A stretch of 64,000 nucleotides of DNA from Streptomyces sp. NRRL F-5135 (GCF_000719775.1 NZ_JOHR01000001.1:372001-436000); one strand, 5' to 3'. Shown: positions 54,734 to 63,761, counted from the first letter of the stretch. The notes: generated by a model not told the origin, from the sequence alone. Made by a program: numbers and translations.

Positions 54734-55039
54734 CTGACGGATCTCCTCCCGTTTTCTTCCGCGTTCCCGCGTTCCCGCGTTCTTTTTCGTTCTCTCCGTT
54801 GTCACTGACGCGCCTGCCCCGGGAGCGCGTGGCCGACACCGGGTGAGCGGCGGGGCGCCACGGCCCGTTTTTGCCCCGTACGGCGCATGCCGTGTCGCGT
54901 ACCGCGGCCGGGGGGCGTGCAGTGGAACCGGCGGCTGATGTGAGAGCGGCGGGCCGGTGGGTAGGCGCACCGTTGTCACCGGTTGTCCACGCCACGCGCT
55001 CGGCCCCGAACGGGCGGAGCCCGACGAAGGAGTAGCGCC
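54734..55039. other. Divergent intergenic region
   Basis: This gap holds the promoters of the CBS gene and of the small SAP-like protein gene. A GCGTTCCC unit is iterated three times near 54760-54780, within a T/C-rich stretch just upstream of the CBS gene. No gene or clear operator is seen. Confidence 0.5.
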
Positions 55040-55366
55040 ATGCCGCGAGGTTCCAGTTCGAAACGGGAGCGACAGTACGAACACATCAAGGAGGGTGCCG
55101 AGAAGCGCGGCACCTCCACCGGCCGGGCGAAGGAGATCGCCGCGCGCACCGTGAACAAGGAGCGGGCACGGGCCGGGGAGTCCAAGTCGGCGAGCAGGAC
55201 CTCCGTGCGGGATCCCAAGTCCGCCTCCGAGCGCGGTGGCCAGCGCTCGCACCGCGGCGCGCAGGGGCCGACCAAGGACCAGTTGTACGAGGAGGCGAAG
55301 CGGCGTGGTGTCGAAGGCCGTTCGTCGATGAACAAGCAGCAGCTCTCCAAGGCGCTGGGCCGCTGA
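55040..55366 (+). CDS. Small basic protein with SAP/Rho-N-like C-terminus
   Basis: Basic protein of 108 residues, often labelled plasmid stabilization protein in Streptomyces. The N-terminal part reads SSSKRERQYEHIKEGAEKRG and GRAKEIAARTVNKERARAG, a helical Lys/Arg/Glu-rich segment. The C-terminal 30 residues read KDQLYEEAKRRGVEGRSSM then NKQQLSKAL, a SAP/Rho-N-like DNA-binding motif. The same motif ends the convergent Ku gene. GAAGGAG stands before the ATG. DNA association is likely; a role with Ku is only suggested by the shared motif and proximity. Confidence 0.8.
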   Translation: MPRGSSSKRERQYEHIKEGAEKRGTSTGRAKEIAARTVNKERARAGESKSASRTSVRDPKSASERGGQRSHRGAQGPTKDQLYEEAKRRGVEGRSSMNKQQLSKALGR

Positions 55367-55455
55367 GCCGCGGCGTCGGCACGCCGCTGACCGCCGGGCC
55401 GTGGTGGCCGCGGGTCCGGCGGTCGGCGACGGCAGCGCGCGGGGCGGGCACTCGC

Positions 55456-56598
55456 TCACGACGCCTTCGCCGTACGTCGTGCGCGCCGCGAAGCCGTGGC
55501 GGGTTCCCCGGCCGAGAGCGCCTCGAGGAGTTCCTGGCGGGTCATCGAGGAACGGCCCGGCACGCCCGCTTCCGTGGCGCGCCGGTACAGCTCCGTCTTG
55601 CTGAGGTCCGCGAGCGGCTCAGGCCGCCGCTTCGCCGTCCGTCCGCCCCGGCGACGGCCGTCCCCTTCCCCTTCCCCTTCCCCTTCCCCGGCGTTCTTCG
55701 CCCGCTTCTCCGCCTGTCGCTTCGGCGGCTCGGCCTCGTGCTTCTCCCCTTGCCCGGCCGGGCGCCCGTCCGCCCGCCTCCTCGTCCGTCCGCTGCCTGA
55801 CGTCCCCGCACCCCGTGAGGAGCGCGCGGAGTCGACGCTCGCGCGCAGCGCGCTCATCAGGTCCACGACGTTGGTGGACTCGGGCGGCTCCTCGGCCTTC
55901 TCCACCGTCTCGCCGGACCGCTTGGCCTCGACCAGCCGGCGTACCCGTTCCTGGTAGGTGTCGTGGTACGCGCCGGGATCCCAGTCGGTGGTCATGGTCT
56001 CCACCAGTCGCAGCGCCATCTCCCTCTCCTGGCCGGAGACCGCCTTCCGCCCTTCCGGCAGATCGCCCACCTCACTGGCGGGATCGCGTACCTCGTCCGC
56101 CCAGTGCAGGGTGTGCAGGGCGAGGACGTCCCCCTCGGCGCGCACCGCGACCAGGTACTCGCGGCTGCGCATGACGAAGGTCGCGATGCCCGCCTTGTTC
56201 GACCGCTCCAGGGCCTCCCGCAGCAGCGCGTAGACCTTGGCGTACTCCTCGCCCCGTGGGCCGAGGTAGTAGGTGCGGTCGAAGAAGATCGGGTCCACCT
56301 GGTCCAGGTCGACGAACTCGCCGATCTCCAGCGCCCTGGAGCGCCCCGGGGCGATGTCGTCCAGCTCGTCGGGCTCGACCAGCACGTACTCGTCCCCCGC
56401 GTCGAGACCCTTGACGATCTCGTCCAGGGGGACCTCTTCCCCGGTGCGCTCGTTCACCCGCCGGTTGCGGACCCGGTCCGAGGTGCCACGCTGGAGCTGG
56501 TGAAAGCGCACGGTATGGCTCTCGGTGGCGGAGTAGAGCCGCACGGGCAGGCTGACCAGCCCGAAGGACAGCACTCCGTTCCACAGGGGACGCGCCAT
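55456..56598 (-). CDS. ku: Bacterial Ku, NHEJ end-binding protein
   Basis: Ku homolog of 380 residues that binds double-strand ends and recruits LigD. The Ku core is clear from the start: RPLWNGVLSFGLVSLPVRLY, RNRRVNERTGEEVPLDEIVKG, VDLDQVDPIFFDRTYYLGP and VMRSREYLVAVRAEGD. After about residue 255 there is a long basic tail with a Gly-Glu repeat (EGEGEGEGDG). It ends in a SAP-like motif (KTELYRRATEAGVPGRSSM, TRQELLEAL), as in the extended Ku proteins of Streptomyces. The ATG has GGAGG upstream. No ligD gene is in the window. Confidence 0.95.
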   Translation of the reverse strand: MARPLWNGVLSFGLVSLPVRLYSATESHTVRFHQLQRGTSDRVRNRRVNERTGEEVPLDEIVKGLDAGDEYVLVEPDELDDIAPGRSRALEIGEFVDLDQVDPIFFDRTYYLGPRGEEYAKVYALLREALERSNKAGIATFVMRSREYLVAVRAEGDVLALHTLHWADEVRDPASEVGDLPEGRKAVSGQEREMALRLVETMTTDWDPGAYHDTYQERVRRLVEAKRSGETVEKAEEPPESTNVVDLMSALRASVDSARSSRGAGTSGSGRTRRRADGRPAGQGEKHEAEPPKRQAEKRAKNAGEGEGEGEGDGRRRGGRTAKRRPEPLADLSKTELYRRATEAGVPGRSSMTRQELLEALSAGEPATASRRARRTAKAS

Positions 56599-56737
56599 GG
56601 ACAGGCCACCTCCTCACTCCATCGGACGCCCAACCCCCGGTGATCGCATCCCGTACGGCGTGAGCGGTACGGATTGGTGCTCCGGTCCCCGCGCCGCTAC
56701 GCTGTCGCGCGTGTCCAGTCCCGAGGCATCAAGACTC

Positions 56738-56902
56738 TAGTGCCGCGTCAGCCCAGGTTTGCCCGATAGCGAGGCGTCCTGGTGCGGTCAGCCGCAAGGC
56801 GCCGAATCGACCTCGTAGTGGGCCTACTCGGTCGGTTCGGCAACACCGCGGATGGCCGTGCCAGGGCGGTGAGCGGGGCAAACCTGGGCTGACGCGGCAC
56901 TA
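56738..56902. mobile_element. MITE-like element with perfect 27-bp terminal inverted repeats
   Basis: The first 27 bases (starting TAGTGCCGCGTCAG) recur exactly in reverse at the other end (56876-56902), giving a 165-bp unit. Both ends carry TA, consistent with a TA target duplication as made by IS630/Tc1-type transposases, leaving a 161-bp element with 25-bp repeats. A YTAR-type IS5 target is an alternative (CTAG on the left, CTAA on the right). The 111-base interior encodes nothing convincing. It lies between the divergent ku and efflux genes; the remaining 57-base and 270-base flanks show no gene. Confidence 0.85.
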
Positions 56903-57225
56903 ACCACCGGCCCGTCCGGTGGCTGACCTCGTCGTCGCGTCGTAGCAGCAGCGCTCCCCACAGCCTCCTCCGGGCCCGGGTGGCGCCGCGTTCGCGACCG
57001 TTGCCATCGGATCGGCGTTCTCGGACTGTGTCCGGCCTCGACCGTGCTGTCGCCGTGCGTGACACCGGCAGGCCTTCCCCGTGCGGTCGCACGGGCCCCG
57101 GTCACCCTCCCCGTTGAGCCCTCACGTGCCTTCGGGATCCGTCGCTCCCGCGCGCCGGCAGGGGCACCGCCGTGGCTCGTCGCCGCCGCGTCGATCCAGC
57201 CCTGATGTGGTTGTGGAGTCTTGTT

Positions 57226-58506
57226 GTGCCTCTCGTTCTGTACGTCCTCGCCCTGGCCGTCTTCGCCCAGGGAACATCCGAATTCATGCTGTCCGGTCTG
57301 GTGCCGGACATCGCGCGCGACCTCCAGGTGTCCGTTCCGGCGGCGGGCGCGCTGACCTCGGCGTTCGCCGTGGGAATGATCGTCGGCGCGCCGCTGATGG
57401 CGGTGGTCGGCCTGCGCTGGTCGCGGCGGCGGGCGCTGCTCGTGTTCCTGGTCGTCTTCCTGCTCGTCCATGTCGTCGGTGCCGTCACCACCAGCTTCCC
57501 CGTCCTGCTGGCCACCCGGGTCGTGGCCGCGCTGGCCAACGCGGGGTTCCTGGCCGTGGCCCTGGCGACCGCGAGCGCGCTGGCCGGACCGCGCGCCACG
57601 GGGCGTGCCACGTCCATCCTGCTCGGCGGGGTGACCGCGGCGTGCGTGGCGGGGGTTCCGGCCGGGGCGTTGCTGGGGCAGTGGTGGGGGTGGCGGTCCG
57701 CCTTCTGGGCCGTGGCCGCCGTGTCCCTGCCCGCCGTCGTGGCCATCGTCCGGTCGGTCCCCGGCGACGCGGCCCACGCGGACGGTACGCGACCGGCGAC
57801 CGGCGCGGCCGGGACACCCGGGCCGGCCGTGGCACCCGGGCCCGCCGCTGAGCCGGCCGGGACACCCCGGTCGGCCGGAGGCACCGGTGCCCGCGCGGAG
57901 TTGAGGGCCCTGCGCTCCACGCGGCTGGTGGTGACCCTGGTGCTCGGTGCCCTCGTCAACGGCGCGACTTTCTGCACGTTCACGTATCTCGCCCCGTTGG
58001 TCACCTCGGTCTCCGGGATCGGCCACGCCTGGGTCCCCGCCGTGCTGGCGCTGTTCGGGATCGGGTCGTTCCTCGGCGTCACCCTCGGCGGCCGGTTCGC
58101 CGACACCCGGCCGCTGCCGCTCCTGGTGGGCGGCGGCACCGCCCTGCTCGTCGGCTGGGGCGTGTTCGCGGTGACCGCCCAGAACCCCGTGACGGCGCTC
58201 GTGCTGGTGCTCGTCCAGGGCACGCTCTCGTTCGCCGTCGGGTCCACGCTGATCGCGCGGGCGCTGTACGAGGCGACCGGGGCGCCGACACTCGCCGGGG
58301 CCTGCGCGACCGCCGCGCTCAACGTGGGCGCGGCGGCCGGCCCCTGGCTCGGCGGCCTCGCCATCTCGGCCGGGTTCGGTTACCGCTCGCCGGTGTGGGT
58401 CAGCGCCCTGCTGGTGGCGTTCGCCCTCGCCGTCGCCGCACTCGCGACGGGGCTGCGCCGTGTCGGGGCCGGCCGGCGTGCGGAGGCCGCCGCCCCGACG
58501 GCGTAG
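57226..58506 (+). CDS. MFS efflux transporter, Cmx/CmlR-like
   Basis: Drug:proton antiporter of 426 residues with 12 helices, close to the chloramphenicol efflux proteins Cmx/CmlR of actinobacteria. Typical sequences are LYVLALAVFAQGTSEFMLSGL, TSAFAVGMIVGAPLMAVVG, TRVVAALANAGFLAVAL and VAGVPAGALLGQWWGWR. A low-complexity loop joins the halves at about residues 185-225. The GTG at 57226 is preferred: GGAG lies 7 bases before it and the protein then begins MPLVLYVLAL, as in Cmx. An in-frame GTG at 57172 also has AGGGG upstream and would add 18 residues with atypical codons. Chloramphenicol as substrate is inferred. Confidence 0.88.
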   Translation: MPLVLYVLALAVFAQGTSEFMLSGLVPDIARDLQVSVPAAGALTSAFAVGMIVGAPLMAVVGLRWSRRRALLVFLVVFLLVHVVGAVTTSFPVLLATRVVAALANAGFLAVALATASALAGPRATGRATSILLGGVTAACVAGVPAGALLGQWWGWRSAFWAVAAVSLPAVVAIVRSVPGDAAHADGTRPATGAAGTPGPAVAPGPAAEPAGTPRSAGGTGARAELRALRSTRLVVTLVLGALVNGATFCTFTYLAPLVTSVSGIGHAWVPAVLALFGIGSFLGVTLGGRFADTRPLPLLVGGGTALLVGWGVFAVTAQNPVTALVLVLVQGTLSFAVGSTLIARALYEATGAPTLAGACATAALNVGAAAGPWLGGLAISAGFGYRSPVWVSALLVAFALAVAALATGLRRVGAGRRAEAAAPTA

Positions 58507-58525
58507 GCCTCCGGTCCGGAGGCAC

Positions 58526-58556
58526 GCGGGGCACCGGTGTCACGCCGGTGCCCCGC
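58526..58556 (+). terminator. Terminator hairpin after the efflux gene
   Basis: A perfect 12-bp stem, GCGGGGCACCGG with CCGGTGCCCCGC, closes a 7-base loop 20 bases after the stop. Confidence 0.8.
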
Positions 58557-58760
58557 CCGGTGTCACGCGCCGCGCGGGTCCCGCACCCGCGGCGCGGTGC
58601 GTCCGGCGGTGGTGCGACAGTCGCCGCCGCCCGCGCGGGATAGTCCACACAGGCGGCGTCATCGTCCACGGGGATCGTTCTAGCCTCGCCTCATGCCTGC
58701 CGCGCGGCATCGGTGCACACCAGCAACCCGCTCTCCAAACCCCACGGACGGAGAACACCC

Positions 58761-59726
58761 ATGCGCAGGACGAGCGCACCGTACACCTTCTCCCTCGTCG
58801 CGGCGGCGGCCGCCGTCGCCCTGGCGCTCACCGGGACCACGGCCGCCGGCGCCGCCCCCGCGCCACTGGACGGTCCGCGAGCCGCCGCGGGCCCGATCGG
58901 ATTCGGTGCCGGGACCACCGGCGGCGCCGGAGGCTCCACCGTCACCGTGACGAACGCGGCCCAGTTCACCGAGGCGGTACAGCGCGAGGGCGCCCTGGTG
59001 GTCCGGGTGAACGGCACCATCTCGCTGAGCGAGATGGTGCGGGTGGCCGCGAACAAGACCGTCGTCGGCGCGGGCACCGCCGGCAGGATCACGGGCAGCG
59101 GGCTCAACGTCCGCAGGGTCAGCAATGTGATCATCCAGAACCTGACGTTCACCGGCTCGAACGACGACGCGGTCAACGTGGACGGCTCCACCAGGGTCTG
59201 GGTCGACCACAACGACGTCTCCAACGCCAAGGACGGCGGCATCGACATCAAGCACGGCGCCACGAACGTCACGGTCTCCTGGAACCGGATGCACAACCAG
59301 GACAAGAACATGCTGCTCGGCCACTCGGACAATAACGCGTCCGAGGACAGCGGCAAGCTCAAGGTGACGTACGACCACAACTGGTTCGACGGTACGACCC
59401 AGCGCAACCCCCGGGTGCGCTTCGGCAACCCGGTGCACGTGCTGAACAACTACTTCAGCAACATCGGTGCGTACGGCGTCGCCTCCACGGAACAGGCGGG
59501 CGTCCTCGTCGAGGGCAACTACTTCGAGAACGTGGACGACACCTACCACCTCGGCGAGGGGTCCTCCGACCCCGGCTCGCTGGTGGCGCGCAACAACCAC
59601 TTCGTCAACTCCACGGCCGGCCAGACCGGCGGCAGCGTGGCCGCGATCCCGTACGGCTACACCGCGGAGAGCGCGTCCGGTGTGAAGGCGTCCGTCACGG
59701 CGGGCGCGGGCGTCGGCAAGATCTGA
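58761..59726 (+). CDS. Secreted pectate lyase, PL1
   Basis: Secreted polysaccharide lyase of 321 residues that cleaves polygalacturonate by beta-elimination. A Sec signal peptide ends at about TAAGAAPA. The right-handed beta-helix shows the PL1 pattern: VIIQNLTFTGSNDDAVNVDG, VWVDHNDVS, KDGGIDIKHGATNVTVSWN, LGHSDNN, VTYDHNWF and the catalytic Arg region RNPRVRFGN. Calcium-binding acidic residues are in the NDDA and VDHND parts. GGAG lies before the ATG; a longer frame from 58713 lacks that site. It precedes a giant regulator and a pectinesterase gene, forming a pectin locus. Confidence 0.94.
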   Translation: MRRTSAPYTFSLVAAAAAVALALTGTTAAGAAPAPLDGPRAAAGPIGFGAGTTGGAGGSTVTVTNAAQFTEAVQREGALVVRVNGTISLSEMVRVAANKTVVGAGTAGRITGSGLNVRRVSNVIIQNLTFTGSNDDAVNVDGSTRVWVDHNDVSNAKDGGIDIKHGATNVTVSWNRMHNQDKNMLLGHSDNNASEDSGKLKVTYDHNWFDGTTQRNPRVRFGNPVHVLNNYFSNIGAYGVASTEQAGVLVEGNYFENVDDTYHLGEGSSDPGSLVARNNHFVNSTAGQTGGSVAAIPYGYTAESASGVKASVTAGAGVGKI

Positions 59727-59764
59727 CCCGATCCCCGCACACCCGTGTACCCGGCCGGGGCCGG

Positions 59765-59790
59765 ACCGGTGGATCCCCCACGCCACCGGT
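59765..59790 (+). terminator. Hairpin after the pectate lyase gene
   Basis: ACCGGTGG (59765-59772) and CCACCGGT (59783-59790) form an 8-bp stem with a 10-base loop, 40 bases after the lyase stop. Confidence 0.5.
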
Positions 59791-59901
59791 CTTGCCCCGG
59801 CCTCCTCGCTCGTCTACGGTTCCGGCGAGTACGCTTCCGGCGCCGACCACACCGACGCGGCCGGCGGCGGACGGCCCCTCCCCGGTGAGCGAGGCTCCTG
59901 C

Positions 59902-62900
59902 ATGGCGGACGACCCGGCGTACCGTGCGACGCGCCACCCCGGACGGCTCCCGCCCGCGGACCTGCCCGCGCCTGGGCGGACCGGGCGGGAACGGGCCGGA
60001 CGGGGACAGCCCGGCCGGGAACGGGCCGGAGGGGAACAGAGCGGCCGGCGCGGGGCACGGCGGCCGACGATCGGGCTGGTCACCGCCAACATCCACCTGG
60101 GAGTCGGCGCCACCCTCTGGTCGGGCGCGCTCAGGGCCGCCGAACGCGCCGACGTGAACCTGGTCTGCTTTCCCGGCGGCCCCCTGCGCCACGGTGACGT
60201 GCCCCGCAGCGCGCTGTACGAACTGGTCGGCCCGGCGCGGCTGGACGGTGTCGTGTGCTGGAGTTCCACACTGGGGCTGCCGGCCGGGAGCGAGCGCGCG
60301 GACCGCCTGACGCGCCGACTGGCCCATCTGCCCGTCGTCAGCCTCAACCAGCCACTGAGCGGTGGTCAGGACACGCTGACCGTCGATTCGTACGCGGGGG
60401 TGCGGGACGCGGTCCGGCACCTCGTGGAACACCACGGGCGCCGACGGGTGGCCTGCATTCGCGGCCCGTTGGCCAATCCGGTCTCCCAGGAGCGCCACCG
60501 TGCGTGCGTCGAGGCGCTGGGACGCTTGCGCGTTCCGTACGACCGCGCCCTGACCTGCGCCGCGGTCGACTTCACCGCGGGTGCCGGGGCGGCGGCCATG
60601 CGGGTGCTGACCGAGGCCCGGGGGCTGGTCCCCGGTATCGACTTCGACGCCGTGGTCGCCGGCAGCGATGTGCTGGCGGCGGACGCGCTGCGTGTTCTGA
60701 CCGCTCGTGGGATCCGCGTCCCGGAGGACGTCTCCGTGGTCGGCTTCAACGACTCGCCCGAGGCCCGGCTGTCCGACCCGCCGCTGACCTCGGTCGCGCT
60801 CCCCTTCGCGGAACTGGGCGCGCTCGCCGTGGACACGCTGGTCGCCCGGTTGCGGGGGACCCGTCCGCCGGACCGTACGGCGGTGCCGGGGGCCCTGGTG
60901 GTACGCCGGTCCTGCGGCTGCCACTCACCACTGGTGGCCCATGCCGGCCGGGAGGCCGTGGAAGCCACGGGCCCCGGGGCCGCCGGGAACGTGGGCCCCT
61001 TCACGCTGCTGCCGCACGCCGGCGACCGGCTCGCCGCCGCCTTCCACGCCGACACCGCCGACGCCGGGGCCACGAACACCGGTGCCGCGGACCCCGGAGG
61101 GACCGCCGCGTCCGACGACACCGGAGCCAGCGGACCGGTCGGGCCGGCCGCACCGGTGGGGCCGGCCGGGTCCGGGTCCGGGTCCGGAGCCGGGTCCGGG
61201 TCCGGGTCCGGAGCCGGGTCCGGGTCCGGGTCCGGAGCCGGGTCCGGGTCCGGGCCTGTGGGGACGTTCCTGCCTTTGCTGGAGCGGCTGTTGGGGGCCC
61301 ATGTCCGTACCCCGGAGGACGTGGCGGCGTGGGACCGGGCGCTGGAGCGGCTGCGCGGGCGTGTCCTCGCCGCCCTGCCGCCGGACCGCGGCCGGTACGG
61401 CGCCCTGCTCCTGGGACAGGCGCGGCTGATGGTGGCCGAGAAGGCACACCGGCTGCTGGAGTACGAGCGCTGGTCCCAAGGGCAGCTCTCCCAGCGGCTG
61501 TTGGAGCTGGGCACGGCCCTGACGACCGTCGTGGACACCGAGACGCTCGGTGATGTGCTGGAGCGCCATGCGGACACCGCCGGCATGCCGCGCTGCCGGG
61601 TGGTGCTGTACGAGGAGGGGGAGCGCCGTCCGGACCCGCCGCCGGTACAGGGCCTGGCACGGGTGCTGCTCAGCGGCGCCGAGCGCGCCGGGAGCGGCGG
61701 TGACGCGGCGCCGAACGCCACCTTTCCCGCCGCTCTGCTGCTCCCCGACCGGCTGCTGCCGGACACGGAACGTTTCGCCCTCGTACTGGAACCGCTCCAC
61801 ATCGGGGACGACCACCTCGGCTTCGCCGTCTTCGACGCGAGGACCGCCCCGGAGGCCGAACGCGCGGGCGCCGTCTACCGCGCGCTCGGCGATCAGATCA
61901 GCGCCGCGCTGAAGGGCGTTCGACTCTTCGACGAGGTACGGCGCGCACGGGACGCGGCGGAGCAGGCCAGCCGGTTCAAGACCCGCCTGCTCGGCCATGT
62001 CACCCAGGAACTGCGCACGCCCGTGGAGGCACTGCTCCGGCACCCGGGCGCGGCGTCCGGCGGGGCGTTCGGGCTGGCCGGCCAGGACGCCGCGCACCTG
62101 CTGCACCTGATCGACAACCTGCTCGACCTGTCGCGGTCCGAGGCCGACGACCTGGAGCCGTCCCGTCGTCTGGAGGACCCGGCCCCGCTGCTGGCCCGGG
62201 CCTTCCGTACGGCGGCGGACGGCCGCACCGGCGGTGACGCGTGGACGCTCGACCTGCCCGACCGGCTGCCCTCGGTCCCGGTCGACGGCGCCCGGCTGGG
62301 CCGGCTCGTCGGCAACCTCCTGTCCGCCGCCGCCTTTCAGGCCGGGGCCGACGGCAGCCTCACGCTCGCGGCGCGGCCGGGCCCGGCGTCGGTCCGGATC
62401 ACGGTCGGCTCGTCCCGCGCGACCGAGAACTCGCCGCGTGCGTCCAACGCCCGGCCTCGCAGGTCCGCCTCCGCCGCGTCCGCGGCGCTCGCCGCGCCCC
62501 GGCCGCCCGGTCAGGGCCGTGGCGCCGACTCCCCCGGCGCCCGCGCGGCGGAGATCGCCCTGGCCACGGCCCAGCGGCTGGCGATGCTGCACGGCGGTTC
62601 GCTGGCGGTGGACCGCTCCCCCGGCCGTCTGACGCTCGATCTGGATCTGCCGCTGCCCACTCCCGACGGCCGGCCCGGACCGGCGGCGCGGCCCGGCGAC
62701 CGCCTCCTGGTCGTCGCCCCGGGACCACCGGCACCCGCACTGCGTGACCTCGCCGACCAGCACGGGCTGCTGCTGTGCCGGCCGACGGCGGACGACGACC
62801 TCGACGCCCTGGTGGCCGACGCGCAGCCCGCGGCCGTCGCCTGGGACGCGGGCTCGGCCGGGCCCGACGAGTGGCCGTGCGTACAGCGGCTGCACGACGA

Positions 62901-63711
62901 CCCCCGACTGCGGCACACGCCGTTCCTGCTGTTCGGTGCGGAGGGGCCGGACCTGTCACGGGCGTTGCGGGCGCTGCGCCCCGGCGGCCCGGCCCGGCCC
63001 GTGATCGCCGCCGCCACGACCGAGCGGTACCGCAAGGCCTGCGTGCGGCTGGCGGCGGCCGCCCTGCCCGACCACCCGCTGCGGATCGCGCCCGACGGCA
63101 CGACGGCGCTGGGCCTGGTGGCCGAGGAGACACCCGCGCTGATCCTGCTGGAGCGCACGCTCCCGGACATGCACGCGCTCGACGTCGTCGATCACATGGA
63201 CCACGGCAACGGCCGCCCGCCCTGCCCCGTCGTCGTGCTCGGCGACCGGGGGTTCAGCGCCGCCGACGCCCGCCGCGCCGAGCCGCACCGGGCGCTGCTC
63301 CTGCTGGACCACACGGTGCTCGGCCACGAGGAGGCGGCCGCGCTGCTGGGCCGGATGGCGCGGGAGCGGCCGGCCGGCCGGGACCGCTCCCGCGCGCCGG
63401 TGCACACCGCGCTGGTCTTCCTCTACGAGCACTACCGGCACCGGATCTCACGCTGGCAGGTCGCCGAGGCCGCCGGCGTCAGCGCCGACCACCTGGGCCG
63501 GCTCTTCCACCGGAGTTACGGGGTGACGGTGTGGGAGTACCTCATCCGGCTGCGCGTCCGGCGGGCGGGCGACCGGCTCCGGCTGAGCGGTGACAGCGTC
63601 CACAGCGTGGCCCGGTCGGTGGGGTTCCAGGACCGGGCCTACTTCAGCCGGGTGTTCCGCCGGGTCACCGGCGCGAGCCCGCACGCCTACCGCGACAGCC
63701 TCCCCGGCTGA
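59902..63711 (+). CDS. Giant LacI-sensor / kinase-like / receiver-like / AraC regulator
   Basis: Soluble-looking protein of 1269 residues without signal or membrane segments. A low-complexity leader lacks any HTH. Residues about 54-345 are a LacI/periplasmic-binding-type sensor (RPTIGLVTANIHLG, HHGRRRVACIRGP, RVPEDVSVVGFNDSPEARLS). A Gly/Ser linker follows at about 423-451. A GAF-like region spans about 519-690. A histidine-kinase dimerisation segment (GHVTQELRTPVEALL) has Gln 702 where the phospho-His should be. An ATPase-like part at about 794-923 lacks the usual N-box and G-boxes. Two receiver-like segments follow, and the AraC HTH pair occupies about 1167-1269 (RISRWQVAEAAGVSADHL, VHSVARSVGFQDRAYFSRVF). 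GAGG lies 7 bases before the ATG. It probably controls the flanking pectin genes. Confidence 0.88.
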   Translation: MADDPAYRATRHPGRLPPADLPAPGRTGRERAGRGQPGRERAGGEQSGRRGARRPTIGLVTANIHLGVGATLWSGALRAAERADVNLVCFPGGPLRHGDVPRSALYELVGPARLDGVVCWSSTLGLPAGSERADRLTRRLAHLPVVSLNQPLSGGQDTLTVDSYAGVRDAVRHLVEHHGRRRVACIRGPLANPVSQERHRACVEALGRLRVPYDRALTCAAVDFTAGAGAAAMRVLTEARGLVPGIDFDAVVAGSDVLAADALRVLTARGIRVPEDVSVVGFNDSPEARLSDPPLTSVALPFAELGALAVDTLVARLRGTRPPDRTAVPGALVVRRSCGCHSPLVAHAGREAVEATGPGAAGNVGPFTLLPHAGDRLAAAFHADTADAGATNTGAADPGGTAASDDTGASGPVGPAAPVGPAGSGSGSGAGSGSGSGAGSGSGSGAGSGSGPVGTFLPLLERLLGAHVRTPEDVAAWDRALERLRGRVLAALPPDRGRYGALLLGQARLMVAEKAHRLLEYERWSQGQLSQRLLELGTALTTVVDTETLGDVLERHADTAGMPRCRVVLYEEGERRPDPPPVQGLARVLLSGAERAGSGGDAAPNATFPAALLLPDRLLPDTERFALVLEPLHIGDDHLGFAVFDARTAPEAERAGAVYRALGDQISAALKGVRLFDEVRRARDAAEQASRFKTRLLGHVTQELRTPVEALLRHPGAASGGAFGLAGQDAAHLLHLIDNLLDLSRSEADDLEPSRRLEDPAPLLARAFRTAADGRTGGDAWTLDLPDRLPSVPVDGARLGRLVGNLLSAAAFQAGADGSLTLAARPGPASVRITVGSSRATENSPRASNARPRRSASAASAALAAPRPPGQGRGADSPGARAAEIALATAQRLAMLHGGSLAVDRSPGRLTLDLDLPLPTPDGRPGPAARPGDRLLVVAPGPPAPALRDLADQHGLLLCRPTADDDLDALVADAQPAAVAWDAGSAGPDEWPCVQRLHDDPRLRHTPFLLFGAEGPDLSRALRALRPGGPARPVIAAATTERYRKACVRLAAAALPDHPLRIAPDGTTALGLVAEETPALILLERTLPDMHALDVVDHMDHGNGRPPCPVVVLGDRGFSAADARRAEPHRALLLLDHTVLGHEEAAALLGRMARERPAGRDRSRAPVHTALVFLYEHYRHRISRWQVAEAAGVSADHLGRLFHRSYGVTVWEYLIRLRVRRAGDRLRLSGDSVHSVARSVGFQDRAYFSRVFRRVTGASPHAYRDSLPG
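61168..61254 (+). repeat. 24-bp tandem repeat encoding a Gly/Ser linker
   Basis: A 24-base unit (GGGTCC repeated three times with GGAGCC ending each unit) is present 3.6 times in frame, encoding Gly-Ser-Gly-Ser-Gly-Ser-Gly-Ala. It separates the sensor from the kinase-like part of the regulator. Copy number may vary between strains. Confidence 0.9.
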
Positions 63712-63761
63712 GGGGGCCTGTCACTACGGGGCGCCGGTGCTCGTGCGCGAAGCCGGGCCTC

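Noticed and set aside
55660..55700. CCCCTT iterations as a possible satellite or binding array
   Set aside because: They simply encode the Glu-Gly repeat in the Ku tail, in frame.
56748..57092. 114-codon - strand frame across the MITE as a transposase fragment
   Set aside because: The translation is Arg/Thr/Pro-rich without a DDE or HTH motif, so the element is treated as non-coding.
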